DNA of 64,000 nucleotides from Isosphaera pallida ATCC 43644 (GTDB lineage Bacteria > Planctomycetota > Planctomycetia > Isosphaerales > Isosphaeraceae): contig NC_014962.1 of the NCBI RefSeq assembly GCF_000186345.1, positions 372,001-436,000 on the forward strand, written 5' to 3'. Position 1 is the first letter of the stretch; each line of letters starts with the position of its first letter. Made by a program: the position numbers and the translations under genes. The notes beneath the pieces were generated by a model. It did no database searches. It was not told where the DNA came from and worked only from the letters and a program-made list of their open reading frames with translations. Positions 45,002-55,924 of this stretch are shown here, one piece after another.

Positions 45002-45870
45002 TCAACGCCGATTGGAGCGGCGCTGGCTAGGGGAGTGGGATCGAGGAGGATCGAGGCGGGTGATCGTGACGAAAAACGCGCTACGGGTCCGATCGTCGGG
45101 AGCAGTCAGGGGAGTTTCGAGCCGCTGGGCACCGACCGCTTCGATCCCATCCCACTCAAGGATGGCTGCCGAATCGTCCGTTTTCAAGTCGATCGTCGCC
45201 CAGGACGCGCCACAGACCACTCGCGCGGTCGTCGTCCCCGAGGGAACCGGCCGATTGCGAGAAACCGGACAGGACCGCAACACGACGCGACAGTGGCCCG
45301 CGCGTTCGACGTTGCCCGCCTACCAACCTTGGACGTTCCACGGGTCGCGCTCGAACAGGATTTGGTCCCAGGGGACCTCGGGATCGTGCCAGTCGTGGCA
45401 AGTGAGCGTTGCGACAGAGCACGCGGCCCAACTGAGGGGGAACCTGACCAGGCCTTCGCGTGTCTGGCGCGTCGAGACGGCGTTCCACCATTCAAGATAG
45501 GCGCGCCGCAGCGTTTCGACGAGTTGGGGATGATCAGCCGCGAGGTCGTGGGTCTGCGACGGATCGTCGTCCAGGTTGTCGAGTTCATCCCGGTTGACGA
45601 GTCGCCAATGTCTCTGCAGGACGCACGATGGCCGCCAAAGTGCGGGATTTCGACCCGTTGCGAGGGATGATCAAAGTCCGTTAGGCGGGGATGGCTGCGG
45701 CAGGGCGCGCCTCTGGCACTTCGGCCAGCGACGAGCCGTCGAGCGAGTCGAGCGCGGGGTGGGATGGTCCGCACCATGAGGCCAAGGTCGGCAACAGATC
45801 GACATGGGCGCAAAGCCCGGAAACATGCCGCCGGCCTCCACGGACCCGTTTGCGTTCATCTCGCTCTTGT
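45002..45870 (-). pseudogene. Decayed arylsulfatase C-terminal fragment
   Basis: Three minus-strand frames each carry part of a sulfatase tail in the right order. The first is AHVDLLPTLASWCG at about 45815-45775, ending in TAA at 45681. Next is FDHPSQRVEIPHFGG at about 45680-45635 in a second frame. The third is RHWRLVNRDELDNL, DPSQTHDLAADHPQLVETL and TCHDWHDPEVPWDQI from about 45625 to 45325. That last frame meets a TAG at 45320-45322 and continues to 45002 with the usual end region. At least two frameshifts, one nonsense codon and a missing N-terminal half (no CxPxR site) make it nonfunctional. Confidence 0.8.
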
Positions 45871-46093
45871 GAACCAACTTCCAAAGCGTCGCCAGAGACC
45901 CTTCCAGGCGTTCCTGCCGTCCGACAAGCTCGGCTCCCAAAGACAACGGTTAACCCATTTGGTGCTTATTGATTGAAATCGCTTCGGCCCGGATCGCTCG
46001 CGTGCAACGGCGTGTTCGCCTTGTCGGACGGGACGAACGGACGTAGGATCGCTCGGGGTTCCACGATCGACTCCAGGGAGGGAGGATTCATCC

Positions 46094-47104
46094 ATGAGCG
46101 CCGCCGATCTTGCTTCGAGCTGCCACGCCGCGACAGTCGCACCCCAACCGCGCGGTCAAATCCGACCCGCGACCCGCTCCGAATCCCGTCCCCCCCGGCT
46201 CTCGGTGGTGATCGCGTCGATCAATGGGCGTGAAGTGCTCGAACCGACTCTGGACGCGCTTGACGCCCAAACCATCCGCGACGAGATGGAAATCCTGGTG
46301 GTCGAGGCGGTTGGGGGCGCGACCCGCGCCCATCTGGCCGAGAGGCTGCCAGTGGTTCGCGTCATTCCGGTGCAGGAACGGATGAGCATTCCCAGGCTGC
46401 GCGCTTTAGGGGGCCGGGCCGCGACCGGCGACGTGGTGGCGATCCTCGAAGACCACGTGGCGGTGGTGCCTGGCTGGGCCGAGGCCATTGTCGCGGCCTT
46501 CGAGCGAACCGACGATCCGACTCTGGCGGCGGTGGGCGGCCCGGTTCTCAACGGTCGCCGTGGCTGGGTCGATCGCGCCGCCTTCCTCACCGAATACACC
46601 CCGTTTCTACCGCCGCTTCAACCCCGCGACCCCGCGGCCGTGCCCAATCTGGCGGGCAACAACATTGCCTACCGTCGCGCTTGGTTGGAACGTCATCTCG
46701 ACTTGTTGGAACAGGGCCGGTGGGAGTCGTGGATCAACGCGGCCATCCTTCGGCAAGGGGGACGTCTAGAGGCGCGGGACGCCGCGGCCGTGCGTCACAT
46801 CAAGCCGTTCACCTTGGCGGACTTCCTAACGCAACGGTTTTGGTTCTGCCGCTCGTTCGCCGGAATGAGGCGGGCGGACCAATCCCCGGTCGTTCGTCTA
46901 ATCCATGTCGCCGGGTCGCCGCTGCTGCCGGCCCTGCTGCTGGCTCGAATCGCCCGCGCCGTTTGGATCGACAAGCGGCCCGGTCACCGCGCCGACTTTC
47001 TGGCCTGCCTGCCGCTGATCCTACTGTTCCTGACCGTCGGCGCGGCCGGCGAACTCGTGGGATATCTCTGGGGGACCGGTGGCAGTTTGGAACGAGTCGA
47101 GTGA
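46094..47104 (+). CDS. Family 2-type glycosyltransferase
   Basis: The 336-residue protein has a GT-A domain: PRLSVVIASINGREVLEPTLDAL for nucleotide binding, GGRAATGDVVAILEDH for the metal-type motif, a GNNIAYRR acceptor region and an ESWINAAIL stretch. A hydrophobic helix lies near the C-terminus (about 300-325, FLACLPLILLFLTVGAAGELVGYLW). It would transfer a sugar to a lipid or cell-surface acceptor at the membrane. The start at 46094 follows a strong GGGAGGGAGGA box. It ends in a GTGA overlap with a second, related gene. Confidence 0.82.
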   Translation: MSAADLASSCHAATVAPQPRGQIRPATRSESRPPRLSVVIASINGREVLEPTLDALDAQTIRDEMEILVVEAVGGATRAHLAERLPVVRVIPVQERMSIPRLRALGGRAATGDVVAILEDHVAVVPGWAEAIVAAFERTDDPTLAAVGGPVLNGRRGWVDRAAFLTEYTPFLPPLQPRDPAAVPNLAGNNIAYRRAWLERHLDLLEQGRWESWINAAILRQGGRLEARDAAAVRHIKPFTLADFLTQRFWFCRSFAGMRRADQSPVVRLIHVAGSPLLPALLLARIARAVWIDKRPGHRADFLACLPLILLFLTVGAAGELVGYLWGTGGSLERVE

Positions 47105-48096
47105 GCGTTTTTGAGAATCACAAGGTGCTGAGGGAGACGAATGCAACCCGTCGCGCTGCAGAGCCGAGACTGGCGGTGGTGATCACCAGCGCGGACGATC
47201 CGGCGAGGTTGGTCCAAGCGGCTCGTTCGGCCTGGTCCTCCTGCCGCGCGCCGGAGCGGGTGACGTGGTGGTTGGTAACCACGTCCCAATGGGTTGAAAC
47301 CCTTGAGCGCGATCAGGCGACCTGGTTCGAGGGCATGGGGCCGGCGAAGGTCCGCCTTCTGGTGGTTTCGTCCGACGCGGTCGAGCTACAACGGGCCGAC
47401 GCGGTTTGGCAAATCGATGCCGATTGGGTGATCTTCACCGAAGCAGGATGCCGACATCCGGTGGGTTGGGTCGAGGATTGGATCGAGGCAATTCAACGGG
47501 CCGAAACGCTGGGGATCGAGGCGGTGGGGGGAACGGTCGAACCAGCGGAGGAAGTTCTCCGTGACCGTCTCACGCTGGCAGTCTGGCTACATGAATATAG
47601 TCATGCCTTAGCGGACTCACTGACATCAAGGCGGCCGGCCGGATGCGATGCTGCGGTGGCGGTCACATGGGCGCGACGCTTGGCGGCGGAGCGTGGCCGG
47701 TTGTTCGACCACGAGTGGACCCGGCCCGGACGGGCCGAGGCTCGCCGCCGGGGGGCTCCAGTGCGTTACGCTCGGCCAATTCCTCCGGACGGATGGATCT
47801 CCGAACGGATTCGCGCGGGCCAATCTTATGGACAAACTCGCCCGATCGCCCAATGGGCCGGGATGTTCTCCTGGTGCGCGGCTCTGGCGTTGACCCCGTT
47901 GATCGCGGCGGCTCAGATCCGCGGCTTGCTCGGTTCGATCCGGATCAGCGCGAGGGGGCGCGGTTTGGCGCGACGGGCGGGAATCGCTCTGATTGGAGTG
48001 GTGCTGGGCTGGAGTTGGGGGGAGGCCTGCGGTCGTTTGGGTCGGGCGACCCCGCGTGACGAGGATTCCCGCCCGGTTCCCGCGACTTCCCCTTGA
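47101..48096 (+). CDS. Second glycosyltransferase-like membrane protein
   Basis: This 331-residue protein starts with GTG inside the stop of the preceding gene (GTGA). It has a shortened GT-A-like part (PRLAVVITSADDPARLVQAA, WQIDADWVIFTEAGCRHPVGWVEDW, EAVGGTVEPAEEV) and two hydrophobic segments near the C-terminus (about 250-272 and 286-302). Normal GT2 acceptor-side motifs are not clear, and the sequence differs from the first protein, so it may be a partner rather than an independent enzyme. The upstream extension of its frame is only the shadow of the first gene. The coupling to the first gene is clear; the activity is not. Confidence 0.68.
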   Translation: MSVFENHKVLRETNATRRAAEPRLAVVITSADDPARLVQAARSAWSSCRAPERVTWWLVTTSQWVETLERDQATWFEGMGPAKVRLLVVSSDAVELQRADAVWQIDADWVIFTEAGCRHPVGWVEDWIEAIQRAETLGIEAVGGTVEPAEEVLRDRLTLAVWLHEYSHALADSLTSRRPAGCDAAVAVTWARRLAAERGRLFDHEWTRPGRAEARRRGAPVRYARPIPPDGWISERIRAGQSYGQTRPIAQWAGMFSWCAALALTPLIAAAQIRGLLGSIRISARGRGLARRAGIALIGVVLGWSWGEACGRLGRATPRDEDSRPVPATSP

Positions 48097-48206
48097 CCCT
48101 GACCGCGCTGGTTCTACCCTGACTCCATCGCCTCCCACACGCCACAGGAGGCCTCGGGATGGATTCCCCCCGTCGAGTCGGGAATCCAACGGGAAGGAGT
48201 GAGAGG

Positions 48207-48896
48207 ATGTCGTTATATTCAGCCACTGAACGGGTTCCCGAACCTGGTTCGGCTCCTCGGGAGATGCGTGTGGACTACAAGCGCGCCTCATTGAGCGAGT
48301 CGGATGTCCATCCCGACCCGATCACGCAGTTCGGGGTTTGGTTCGAGGAGGCGGTGGCTCATGGTTTGCGCGAACCCAACGCCATGACCCTGGCGACGGT
48401 TGGTCCCGACGGGCGTCCCTCGGCCCGGATCGTGCTGCTCAAGGGGTACGACCCGCGGGGGTTCGTCTTCTTTACGAACTACGAGAGCCGCAAGGGCCGC
48501 GAGCTTTCGGCCAACCCCCACGCCGCCTTGGTCTTTTTCTGGGCCGATTTGGAGCGTCAGATTCGGATCGAGGGAATGGTGGAACGAGTTGATCCTGACG
48601 AATCCGATGATTATTTCAAGAGTCGTCCGCTGGGGTCGCGTCTGGGGGCGTTGGCTTCTCGTCAAAGCACGGTCATTCCCAACCGCGACGTGCTGGATCG
48701 GCGTTTGGCCGAACTGGAAGCGCAGGTTCGGGCGGGCGACGTTCCCCAACGTCCCGACTGGTGGGGGGGATATCGTGTGACCCCGTCGGAACTGGAGTTC
48801 TGGCAAGGCCGTTCCAACCGCTTGCATGATCGTCTACGTTATCGTCGGGATGAATTGTCGCCTTCGGGCTGGAGGATCGAACGCTTGTCCCCTTGA
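48207..48896 (+). CDS. pdxH: Pyridoxamine/pyridoxine 5'-phosphate oxidase PdxH
   Basis: The 229-residue FMN enzyme has [22 protein letters not shown] at the start, [75 protein letters not shown] and the C-terminal [16 protein letters not shown] with the substrate-binding residues. It oxidises PNP or PMP to PLP, the final step of vitamin B6 synthesis or salvage. ATG 48207 is preceded by GGGAAGGAG. The normal family C-terminus (IERLSP) overlaps the end of the opposite macroglobulin-like gene by 58 bases. Confidence 0.95.
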   Translation: MSLYSATERVPEPGSAPREMRVDYKRASLSESDVHPDPITQFGVWFEEAVAHGLREPNAMTLATVGPDGRPSARIVLLKGYDPRGFVFFTNYESRKGRELSANPHAALVFFWADLERQIRIEGMVERVDPDESDDYFKSRPLGSRLGALASRQSTVIPNRDVLDRRLAELEAQVRAGDVPQRPDWWGGYRVTPSELEFWQGRSNRLHDRLRYRRDELSPSGWRIERLSP

Positions 48897-51800
48897 GCGG
48901 CTGAGGCGGTGGGAGCGACCAGTGTGGGCAAAGGCAGGCGGGCGATGGTGTCGGGGTCGTCCCAATCGACCACCTCGACGGCTCCCAGGATGGCGCGCCC
49001 CGGCGTCCGCGCTTTCCAGCAAGGAAGCAGCCGCGCGGTGAGCCGCGTGGCTTCGGGTTGGGGTGGGACGCGGATCAACACCGTAACGCCCGAGCCTTCG
49101 TTGGTGCGACGGCGTTCGAGCAAAGCGACGTCGCCTGGTCGGGCCTGGCTCTGATCGGTCTTCGAGGCGTCGGCGTCCTGCGACGCGGACGCGGTCGATG
49201 GGGTTGACGGGGTCGCGTCGTCGTGGTCGTCGTCGTTGACAAGTTCCAGGTCCACCCGTTCCAAACTCAGGCCCGGAGGTTCGGGCAAGGTGACGGCGAC
49301 GACGCGGGGCCGTTGGTCTTGGGGGACCGATCGCCAGTCGAGTTGGAGGCGAGGACTCCAAACCATCCCGACATTCAGCGTGAGGGATTGCGAGGGATCG
49401 ATCGGGTCGAGCCATCGGACTGGTAGCCGCGGGTGAGGGGTGGCCGTGGCGACCTCGGGTTCGATCCAGCGCGCTCGAAGTAACACCGGAGCGGCCAGTT
49501 GCGTGAGATCCGCCTCCTCTTGTTGCATGGTGGGGATCGAGGTTGGTCCGTACCATTCCAGACGCCAGCGAAGGGTGGCTGAGCCGGGTTCGGAGGGGTC
49601 GGTGGGAGGGGTGACCGCCAGACGTGCGTGCGCCACGGTGTCGGTCAGGTCGAGACGTTGGGGTTGGCCGAGCGGTCCCAGGGGAAGCTCCCAAAGCCTT
49701 GGTGTGCCAGCCTCGCCTGCGCGGAGGAGCAACTGCGTGGGCACCCGGATTCGCGCCGAGCCGAGTTGGCGAGACAACGACCAGACCGCCCATGCGGTGG
49801 CTTCCGCGGAGAGCCAGACGCCTTGGTGCTGACGCCATTGCCAAAGGTGTTCCGTGGCGGCGTCGAGCAGTTTGGTGAGATTGGGAAAGAATGGCACGGC
49901 CGTTAGGGTCAAGCTGGACAGGGCGGTGGTGGCTTGCGCCGCTGCGCGGCCTCGGCAGCCGAAAACGGTCTGGCCGGTGGTCCAGAATGGACCCGGCGGC
50001 GCGGGGTCGTTGGGGAGGGATCCAAGCGAGCGCAAACGTCCCAAGAGGTGAAAGTCGCTTTGAATCTCACGCGACCGGGGCGAGAGCTCGTTGTTCATCA
50101 AGCTGAGAAGGATGAACGCCTGGGCGTAGGCATCGTTGAGGTCGCGACGGAAGAAATCGGTTTGAAGGGAGATAGCGGCTCCCGGCATGGCTCCGGAGTG
50201 TCCTCCAGACCAAAGTCCGATTGCCCGGAGCAAATACTGATCGCGGGTCTGACGAGTGTACATCCAGGAGGGAGTCATAATAGGGCCTCCCGACCTGAAG
50301 GCGGGATCGGGGGCGTTGTTGCGCGATCCAGGTTCTGGGAGGATTTCCTTCGTGATGGGCGTGGACGAGGAAGGTTCCTCGCTGGGGGGGACGCCGGGCT
50401 GATCGACCCGGGATGTCCGTTGGGGGAGGCGGGGGAAGCCTGACTCGGGGCCGACAAGTTCGGGAGGGACGAACCGGGGACCGGCCTCGATTGCCAGTCC
50501 GCCAGAGCGGGAGAAGGGTTCGGGAACCGGAACGAAACGCCTCACCGGCGTCAGCTCGATGATCAGCGCTTCAAGACGTCGCCGACTCTCGCGCTGAAGG
50601 TCGAGATCGGCCGCCAATCGGCTTTGACGACGAGCGATCAAAGCGTGGACCAGCGCCGTGGCCAAGGGATCGGCGGGTTCGTTTCCCCAAGGGGAGAGGT
50701 TGCCCGAAGAGTCGGCCCGTTGACGAAGGTTTTGGAGGGTGGCGTCGAGAAGGTGATCCCAGAAGACGCGGTGCTCGGCCGCGAAATCGGGCAGAGTGAA
50801 GCTGACGGGATGGGCCAACATCAGGATCGGCCACGCTCCAAAGACCAACTGATCGACTGTGGGAGCGGCTTGCCGCCAAGCGGTTTCCGCCGCGTCGGCC
50901 AGGGCGTCCCAGCGCGAGGGATGGCCCACCAGATCCACTCTGAGATGGGTGGTGACGGGATCGTCCAACCGCGCGGAGGCCGGCAAGGCCAACTCCAACG
51001 TTCGGGGGGCGTTGGGGCCAATCAAGCCGCCCACCGTGAGCCAGCGGATTCGCCCCGGTGGGTCGATTATGGCGGAACGTTCGCGCCAAGCCGTCGGCGA
51101 TTGGGTTGTTGAGACAGTGTGGAGCGGCGTCGAGGAGGAAGTTGAAGTCGATTCCACCCACAGCTTCAGGACAGCTTCGCCCGCGACACGGGCCTGGAGC
51201 GCGAGGGAGAGACCCACGACACCTCCGGCGGGAACGACAATCGTTTGGGTGGTTTGGGTTTCAGAGAAGCCGGGTGGGTCCGTTTCCTTATCCTGGTGCG
51301 ATGAGGGCGTGGAGAAGACGAGGCCTCCTTGGACTCGCCAGGTGATTTGTGCGACGTGGTCGTGGGAGCCGTCGTTCCAAACCCAAGCGACCGCGTCGGA
51401 TTGGTCGCCCAGGGTCCAGTGGGACGGCAGGTAAAGCTCGGCCCGGAGCAGTCTCGGAGTGGTCTGGGCTTGTTCCCAGGCGATGGTTCCATCGGAATGA
51501 GCTAGAAAAGTCTCGATCCGCCAGCCCTGGGGGGGGACGATCCGCTCGGGAGCGTCGCCCCAAGCGCGGGGCGCGTCGAACCAGACGCTTAGGTCAGGAG
51601 AAGGGGCGGTATGGGTTGCGTCCGTCGGCGAGTTCAGGCGGATCCAACGCAACCAACGGGGCGGAGCCGACTTGAAAAATTCGCCGCGATTGTTGATCCC
51701 AGCGGGGCGGCTGCGATTGGGCAGCTCCGGTGGGCGCGCCGCCGATTGATCAACCTCAACGCGTTCGCTAGTAACGTTGGAATGACCCTCCCCGTCCGAA

Positions 51801-53794
51801 GAGGGACGACGACTGGCGGAATCGCGGTCTTCGGGAGCCAAGGCGGTGAGTTGGGGCACGTTGCGGAGGGAGGCTGCGGAAGAACCGTCGCCCTGAAGCG
51901 CCGTGACGGCTCGGGAACTCATCCAAGTTCCAAGAGTCCGTGAGGTCTGGTTGAGGAGGCTGGCGCGATGGGCGAGGGTGTCCGCGGCGTGTTGGTCAAA
52001 CACGACTCCCCACTCTTCGAGCCGGGCGTCTAGGAGGTCGAGCGAATCGTCCAGGCGGTTGGGGGTGACTGTCAGGGGTTGAATCACGCCCAACACCAAA
52101 CCATCGAGAGGGCCGTCGTCAGCACGTTTCGGTCTGGCGCTGAGCGCTGGCACCGACTCGTGTTGCTTGAGCAAGGTATCGGTTGAAGAGGGCCACGGCG
52201 GTTCGGCGTCCGACCAGAACGGTCGCAGACGCGCCTGGGATGGTCCTTCCACGCCAAGGCAAAGCCAGCGGGTAACAACCGTACCATCGGCCTGGGGGCG
52301 GAGGTAGCGCACATCGACCACGCCTCGGATCATTTCCGGGATGGTCAAACGTCCAATGCCGGTTCCGTTGGTCAAGTCGAGAGTCAATCCGGTGACCATG
52401 TTGCCGTTGGCCAGCAGGTCAAGCGTTCCGGGAATGGGGCCAGGCTGGTCGTGGACTTGAATCGTCACCGAAGACCCAGCCGCCACGCAGGGGCGATCGG
52501 CTCGAAGAGTAGGCAGGGTGTCGGGGTCGTTGGTGGAGGAAGCGGGTGAAACGGCGTCGGCGGTTTGGGAGGGGGTGAGGGTCACCGGCGTAGGATGCGG
52601 CAGGGGCACGACCAACGACGCGGAGGGGGCGGTGAACGGCTCACTGAACTCGACGCGGGCGACGAGTTCGAGGGCCCCTGAATCCAGCGGGGGGTCGAAA
52701 CTCCAATCCGCCAGACCCAAGGAGTTAGTCACCACGCGGATGGGCGCAGCAGGTGATGGAGATGCCGTCGCCGAGCCCAAGTTGATCCAGCGGCCTTCCA
52801 GGACCACAGACAATCCGCCGCGTGGCGCGCCTCGGCCATCCCGCGCCAAAAGCCAGCCCCGAAGCGCGGGGTTGGAGGGATCGGGAGGCCGAAGCCCCAA
52901 AGCGAGTCGGGGCGTGAGCGGATCGAGCGGGGGATCGATCCGCAGTCCCCATTCGTTGACGCCGCCACTGGAGCGCAGTTTGACCACATATTCGCCGGGC
53001 GGCAGACTCCGGGCGGTGATGAATTGGAGTTCGGCGATTCCGTGCGCGTTGGTTCGAGCCTCGCTGAGGCTGACGACGGTTCGCTCAGTGTTGAGCAACT
53101 GAGCCTCAACTCGGCGATTGACCAGAGGAGTGTGGCCGGGAGCCGAAGTCATCCAGGCGAGGATGTTGAGAGGTTCGCCCGCCTCGATCCGGTGGCGGTC
53201 GATCAACGCGGCCATTCGCTCAGCGCGTTGCAGTCGCACGGCAACTTCGAGGGTTTCCCGAGCCCGTTGCCGACGCGCGGAGAGAACCAATTTATAAGAT
53301 CCTTCAGACCAATCGGGCCATGTGACGCTGGGAGCGGCAGTTCCAGTGGCGTCGGTGGTCCAGGTGGCCAGGCGTTTGCGTCGGGTGCCGCGATCCACCA
53401 GTTCGGCGGTGACTTCCACCCCCGGCACGCCTTGCCATCTGGGGGAGGATGAATGGGAGGTTGAACCGGATTCCAAGTTCGATTCAGCGTGGGCCTTCAC
53501 AATCCAGACCCGCAGCGCTTCAGTGGACCCGATCGAGGGGGCGTCGGGAGGCCAAAGACGGATCTCGAAATCGGCGGCGACCGGACGATTCCACCACCAG
53601 ACGACCGCCGCCAGCGTGGCGATCAACACGGCTCCGACCGCCAGGGGTTTAACCAGCGTGGGCCATCGGCGTGGTTGGCGGCGGGTTAGGTCAAGGGAAT
53701 CGCCAGGGAATTCCGAGGTGTTTCCAACCACGTCGCCTTCTCCTCGACCACGAACCGAAGGAAGCTCCCAAGCGCAAGAAGACCACGTCGCCAT
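48839..53794 (-). CDS. Large alpha-2-macroglobulin-like membrane-anchored protein without thioester
   Basis: The 1651-residue protein has a short cytoplasmic N-terminus and one membrane helix (about 48-68, [22 protein letters not shown]). Repeated beta-sandwich MG-like domains follow ([39 protein letters not shown] and similar), then a helical toroid-like section. In bacterial A2M proteins that section carries the CxEQ thioester. At the expected place (about residue 979) this protein has Thr-Val-Asp-Gln ([12 protein letters not shown]), so the thioester is absent. A second toroid mark is [14 protein letters not shown]. Bacterial A2M proteins trap proteases outside the cytoplasm or support the envelope; here a structural role is more likely (inference). 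No penicillin-binding-protein gene is adjacent. The start has no strong ribosome box. Confidence 0.75.
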   Translation of the reverse strand: MATWSSCAWELPSVRGRGEGDVVGNTSEFPGDSLDLTRRQPRRWPTLVKPLAVGAVLIATLAAVVWWWNRPVAADFEIRLWPPDAPSIGSTEALRVWIVKAHAESNLESGSTSHSSSPRWQGVPGVEVTAELVDRGTRRKRLATWTTDATGTAAPSVTWPDWSEGSYKLVLSARRQRARETLEVAVRLQRAERMAALIDRHRIEAGEPLNILAWMTSAPGHTPLVNRRVEAQLLNTERTVVSLSEARTNAHGIAELQFITARSLPPGEYVVKLRSSGGVNEWGLRIDPPLDPLTPRLALGLRPPDPSNPALRGWLLARDGRGAPRGGLSVVLEGRWINLGSATASPSPAAPIRVVTNSLGLADWSFDPPLDSGALELVARVEFSEPFTAPSASLVVPLPHPTPVTLTPSQTADAVSPASSTNDPDTLPTLRADRPCVAAGSSVTIQVHDQPGPIPGTLDLLANGNMVTGLTLDLTNGTGIGRLTIPEMIRGVVDVRYLRPQADGTVVTRWLCLGVEGPSQARLRPFWSDAEPPWPSSTDTLLKQHESVPALSARPKRADDGPLDGLVLGVIQPLTVTPNRLDDSLDLLDARLEEWGVVFDQHAADTLAHRASLLNQTSRTLGTWMSSRAVTALQGDGSSAASLRNVPQLTALAPEDRDSASRRPSSDGEGHSNVTSERVEVDQSAARPPELPNRSRPAGINNRGEFFKSAPPRWLRWIRLNSPTDATHTAPSPDLSVWFDAPRAWGDAPERIVPPQGWRIETFLAHSDGTIAWEQAQTTPRLLRAELYLPSHWTLGDQSDAVAWVWNDGSHDHVAQITWRVQGGLVFSTPSSHQDKETDPPGFSETQTTQTIVVPAGGVVGLSLALQARVAGEAVLKLWVESTSTSSSTPLHTVSTTQSPTAWRERSAIIDPPGRIRWLTVGGLIGPNAPRTLELALPASARLDDPVTTHLRVDLVGHPSRWDALADAAETAWRQAAPTVDQLVFGAWPILMLAHPVSFTLPDFAAEHRVFWDHLLDATLQNLRQRADSSGNLSPWGNEPADPLATALVHALIARRQSRLAADLDLQRESRRRLEALIIELTPVRRFVPVPEPFSRSGGLAIEAGPRFVPPELVGPESGFPRLPQRTSRVDQPGVPPSEEPSSSTPITKEILPEPGSRNNAPDPAFRSGGPIMTPSWMYTRQTRDQYLLRAIGLWSGGHSGAMPGAAISLQTDFFRRDLNDAYAQAFILLSLMNNELSPRSREIQSDFHLLGRLRSLGSLPNDPAPPGPFWTTGQTVFGCRGRAAAQATTALSSLTLTAVPFFPNLTKLLDAATEHLWQWRQHQGVWLSAEATAWAVWSLSRQLGSARIRVPTQLLLRAGEAGTPRLWELPLGPLGQPQRLDLTDTVAHARLAVTPPTDPSEPGSATLRWRLEWYGPTSIPTMQQEEADLTQLAAPVLLRARWIEPEVATATPHPRLPVRWLDPIDPSQSLTLNVGMVWSPRLQLDWRSVPQDQRPRVVAVTLPEPPGLSLERVDLELVNDDDHDDATPSTPSTASASQDADASKTDQSQARPGDVALLERRRTNEGSGVTVLIRVPPQPEATRLTARLLPCWKARTPGRAILGAVEVVDWDDPDTIARLPLPTLVAPTASAAQGDKRSILQPEGDNSSRR

Positions 53795-54128
53795 TGTTCA
53801 GGGTCGTAAATGGTTTCAACGCCCCGAACCTAACAGCGAGGGTCGAAAACAGCGCGATGAGGGGCCGCGTCCACTCTCAAGGCTCGATCCCATGCGAACA
53901 GGGGCCGCATTGGATGAACTCACTGAAAAAGCTTAGGGTAGAGTAGCCTTGACCCCCCCAATCGGCGACGCTCCAACTTGGGAAATCAACTCGCTGGATG
54001 GGTGGTCCGCCCTTGCGACGTTGGCAACTTGGTGGTCACCATGCAATCCACCGGAGCGGCGGGGGATTGACTCCCCTTATGAAGGCGGTATCATTCGGCA
54101 TCCTTGGGATCAAAGCAAACGCCCTCTT
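53795..54128. other. Intergenic region between macroglobulin-like gene and tRNA
   Basis: This 334-base spacer should hold the promoter of the large minus-strand gene and that of the tRNA. Nothing else is supported. Confidence 0.4.
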
Positions 54129-54214
<86 letters not shown>

Positions 54215-54868
54215 CCTTCGACATCTCACTGATCGAGCAACAAAGTCACGCGACGTGGCCGCCGTCCCCGACAGATGGGGATTGCTGAAGCCAAGTTTGC
54301 AACCTCCCTCGTTTTCTTCGAAACAGGGCGTGTTCCAAATTGGTAACCACGCCGACCATTGATTGAGTCCCAATCATCCATCCAATGGTTCGCGCTGAAA
54401 CCAAACCGAATCCCGTCAACCAGGGGCGTTCTCGATCTTGAGACGCTCCCCAACCAAGAGCGTGTGTCCAAACCAACCGTAATCTTGACAGATCACCTTG
54501 TTGATGGCCGAGAGCACGGCATGAATGACTCATGGGCCAAGACATGCCGCTTCGTTTGGGATAATGAGTTTCACCGACAATTTATCCAGATCATTCTAAT
54601 CAAGGATCAATGGAATTGACGGAAAGCGACTTGTTCCCAACCAATCCCTGAGTCCCGATCCCAACCAAGTCGCTCTGGCTGATCAGAACATTAATATAAA
54701 TTGGCTCTTTTGAAAGATCGATTTATCGTTGTTAAACGGCGCGGTTTGAAGACCGCGCCATTCAACAACGATCGACAGGGTGTGGTTAGTTGGCGGGGGG
54801 AATGATTTTTCTTTTCCTGCTGTTCCGAGTGGCGTTTGAGGCGGTTGCGTTGGGTAAGGTGATTGGAT
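54215..54868. other. 654-base spacer after tRNA-Leu, partly AT-rich
   Basis: No gene is supported. The central part is AT-rich (around 54560-54730), ending in the long hairpin listed separately. No integrase, att-like repeat of the tRNA end or mobile element was found, although tRNA-Leu genes are common integration sites. Confidence 0.45.
54725..54772 (-). terminator. Long inverted repeat downstream of the two-repeat secreted protein gene
   Basis: Two 21-base arms (54725-54745 and 54752-54772) pair over 19 positions, with the two others forming wobble-type mismatches, around a six-base loop. It lies about 100 bases after the minus-strand gene ending at 54869 and probably ends or stabilises that mRNA. 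There is no good U run, so an intrinsic terminator is not proven. Confidence 0.6.
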
Positions 54869-55675
54869 TTAGGGAACGCGGGAATCCGACGTCGTCTCGG
54901 GAGTGGCGGGAACGTTGCCGCGGCGGCTTCCCTTGAACGTGACGGTACCGAAGGCGGGGCCGGCGTCGTACTCGACTTCGCCTTCGATGCGATCGTCGGT
55001 CACGTTGCCCTGATAAACGATCGCCACGTCGAGGTCTTGAATGACCACGGCCAGTTTGAGGGTCAAGGTGATGCCGTCCCATTCGATCGTCTTGATGGGC
55101 GTATCCTTGATTCCGGTCGAGCGGTAAATGCCGGTGAGTTTGTTGTCGTCGCCGACCTTGATCTCCACCGTGGGTTTGAACACTTGGCCTTCGGCGGAAA
55201 GTTCCAAGTCCCAAACTCCGACTACTCGTTCTGGCGAGGCGTCGGGGGCCTTGCGGGTGCCGATCACCTCGGCGATGCCCGAAGCGTCCTGAGCCTTGTA
55301 TTGCACATCACCCACGAAACGGTCGTTGACCACTTGACCCTGAAATGCCAGATCGACCTTGTCGCCTTGGAGCGTGACCGTCAAGGAGAAGGTTAGGCGC
55401 GAGCCGTCCCAGTGGATGGTGTCGGTGGGCGTTTCCTCCACGTCGGCGTCGCGGTAGACTCCCTTGAGGTTGCCTTTGGCGTCGGTTTTCAACGTCAGCG
55501 TCGGCTCAAAGGTCCGTCCTTCCGCCGTGATCTTGAACGACCAGTATCCGACCACTTGTTGCGGAGAGGCGGTTGGCTTGGAGTTGGAATCATTGTCCGA
55601 GGGTTGGGCCGCGACTGAACCCGCCGTCGCCGCCACGAGAAGCATCACCACCACACCTTGAGTCAAGCAACGCAT
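54869..55675 (-). CDS. Secreted protein with two tandem copies of an unknown domain
   Basis: The 268-residue protein has a signal peptide (about 1-23). Two copies of one domain lie at about 38-128 and 148-238, offset by 110 residues. Each copy starts VVGxW, then AEGxxF-x-PT-x-x-x-K, a LxGxYR strand, TxTIxWDG and a late xDRxxGxVxY strand. The repeated strands suggest a lipocalin-like or TIGR03067-like beta-barrel, but I do not recognise the exact family. It is probably exported. ATG 55675 is preceded by GAGGAAA at a good distance. The duplication is clear in the residues. Confidence 0.75.
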   Translation of the reverse strand: MRCLTQGVVVMLLVAATAGSVAAQPSDNDSNSKPTASPQQVVGYWSFKITAEGRTFEPTLTLKTDAKGNLKGVYRDADVEETPTDTIHWDGSRLTFSLTVTLQGDKVDLAFQGQVVNDRFVGDVQYKAQDASGIAEVIGTRKAPDASPERVVGVWDLELSAEGQVFKPTVEIKVGDDNKLTGIYRSTGIKDTPIKTIEWDGITLTLKLAVVIQDLDVAIVYQGNVTDDRIEGEVEYDAGPAFGTVTFKGSRRGNVPATPETTSDSRVP

Positions 55676-55924
55676 GACGTTTCCTCAACCACGAACGAAT
55701 CGACGTTGGACTGAAGCGGACCAATCGTCCACGCTGCCTAGTGTAGCGAGTGAAGCGTCAGGTGGAGCGAGGATTGCATGAAATCGCCGTGAAATCTTGG
55801 CGATTCGACTCGAAGGGGGCCGAGGTCCTCACTGGACAACATCGCAACCATCCCCCAAGGGTCGTGTTTGGTGGTGTGGTGAGGCCGTCAAGGTGGGCTG
55901 AAAATGGTCCGTTTCGGCCTTCCC

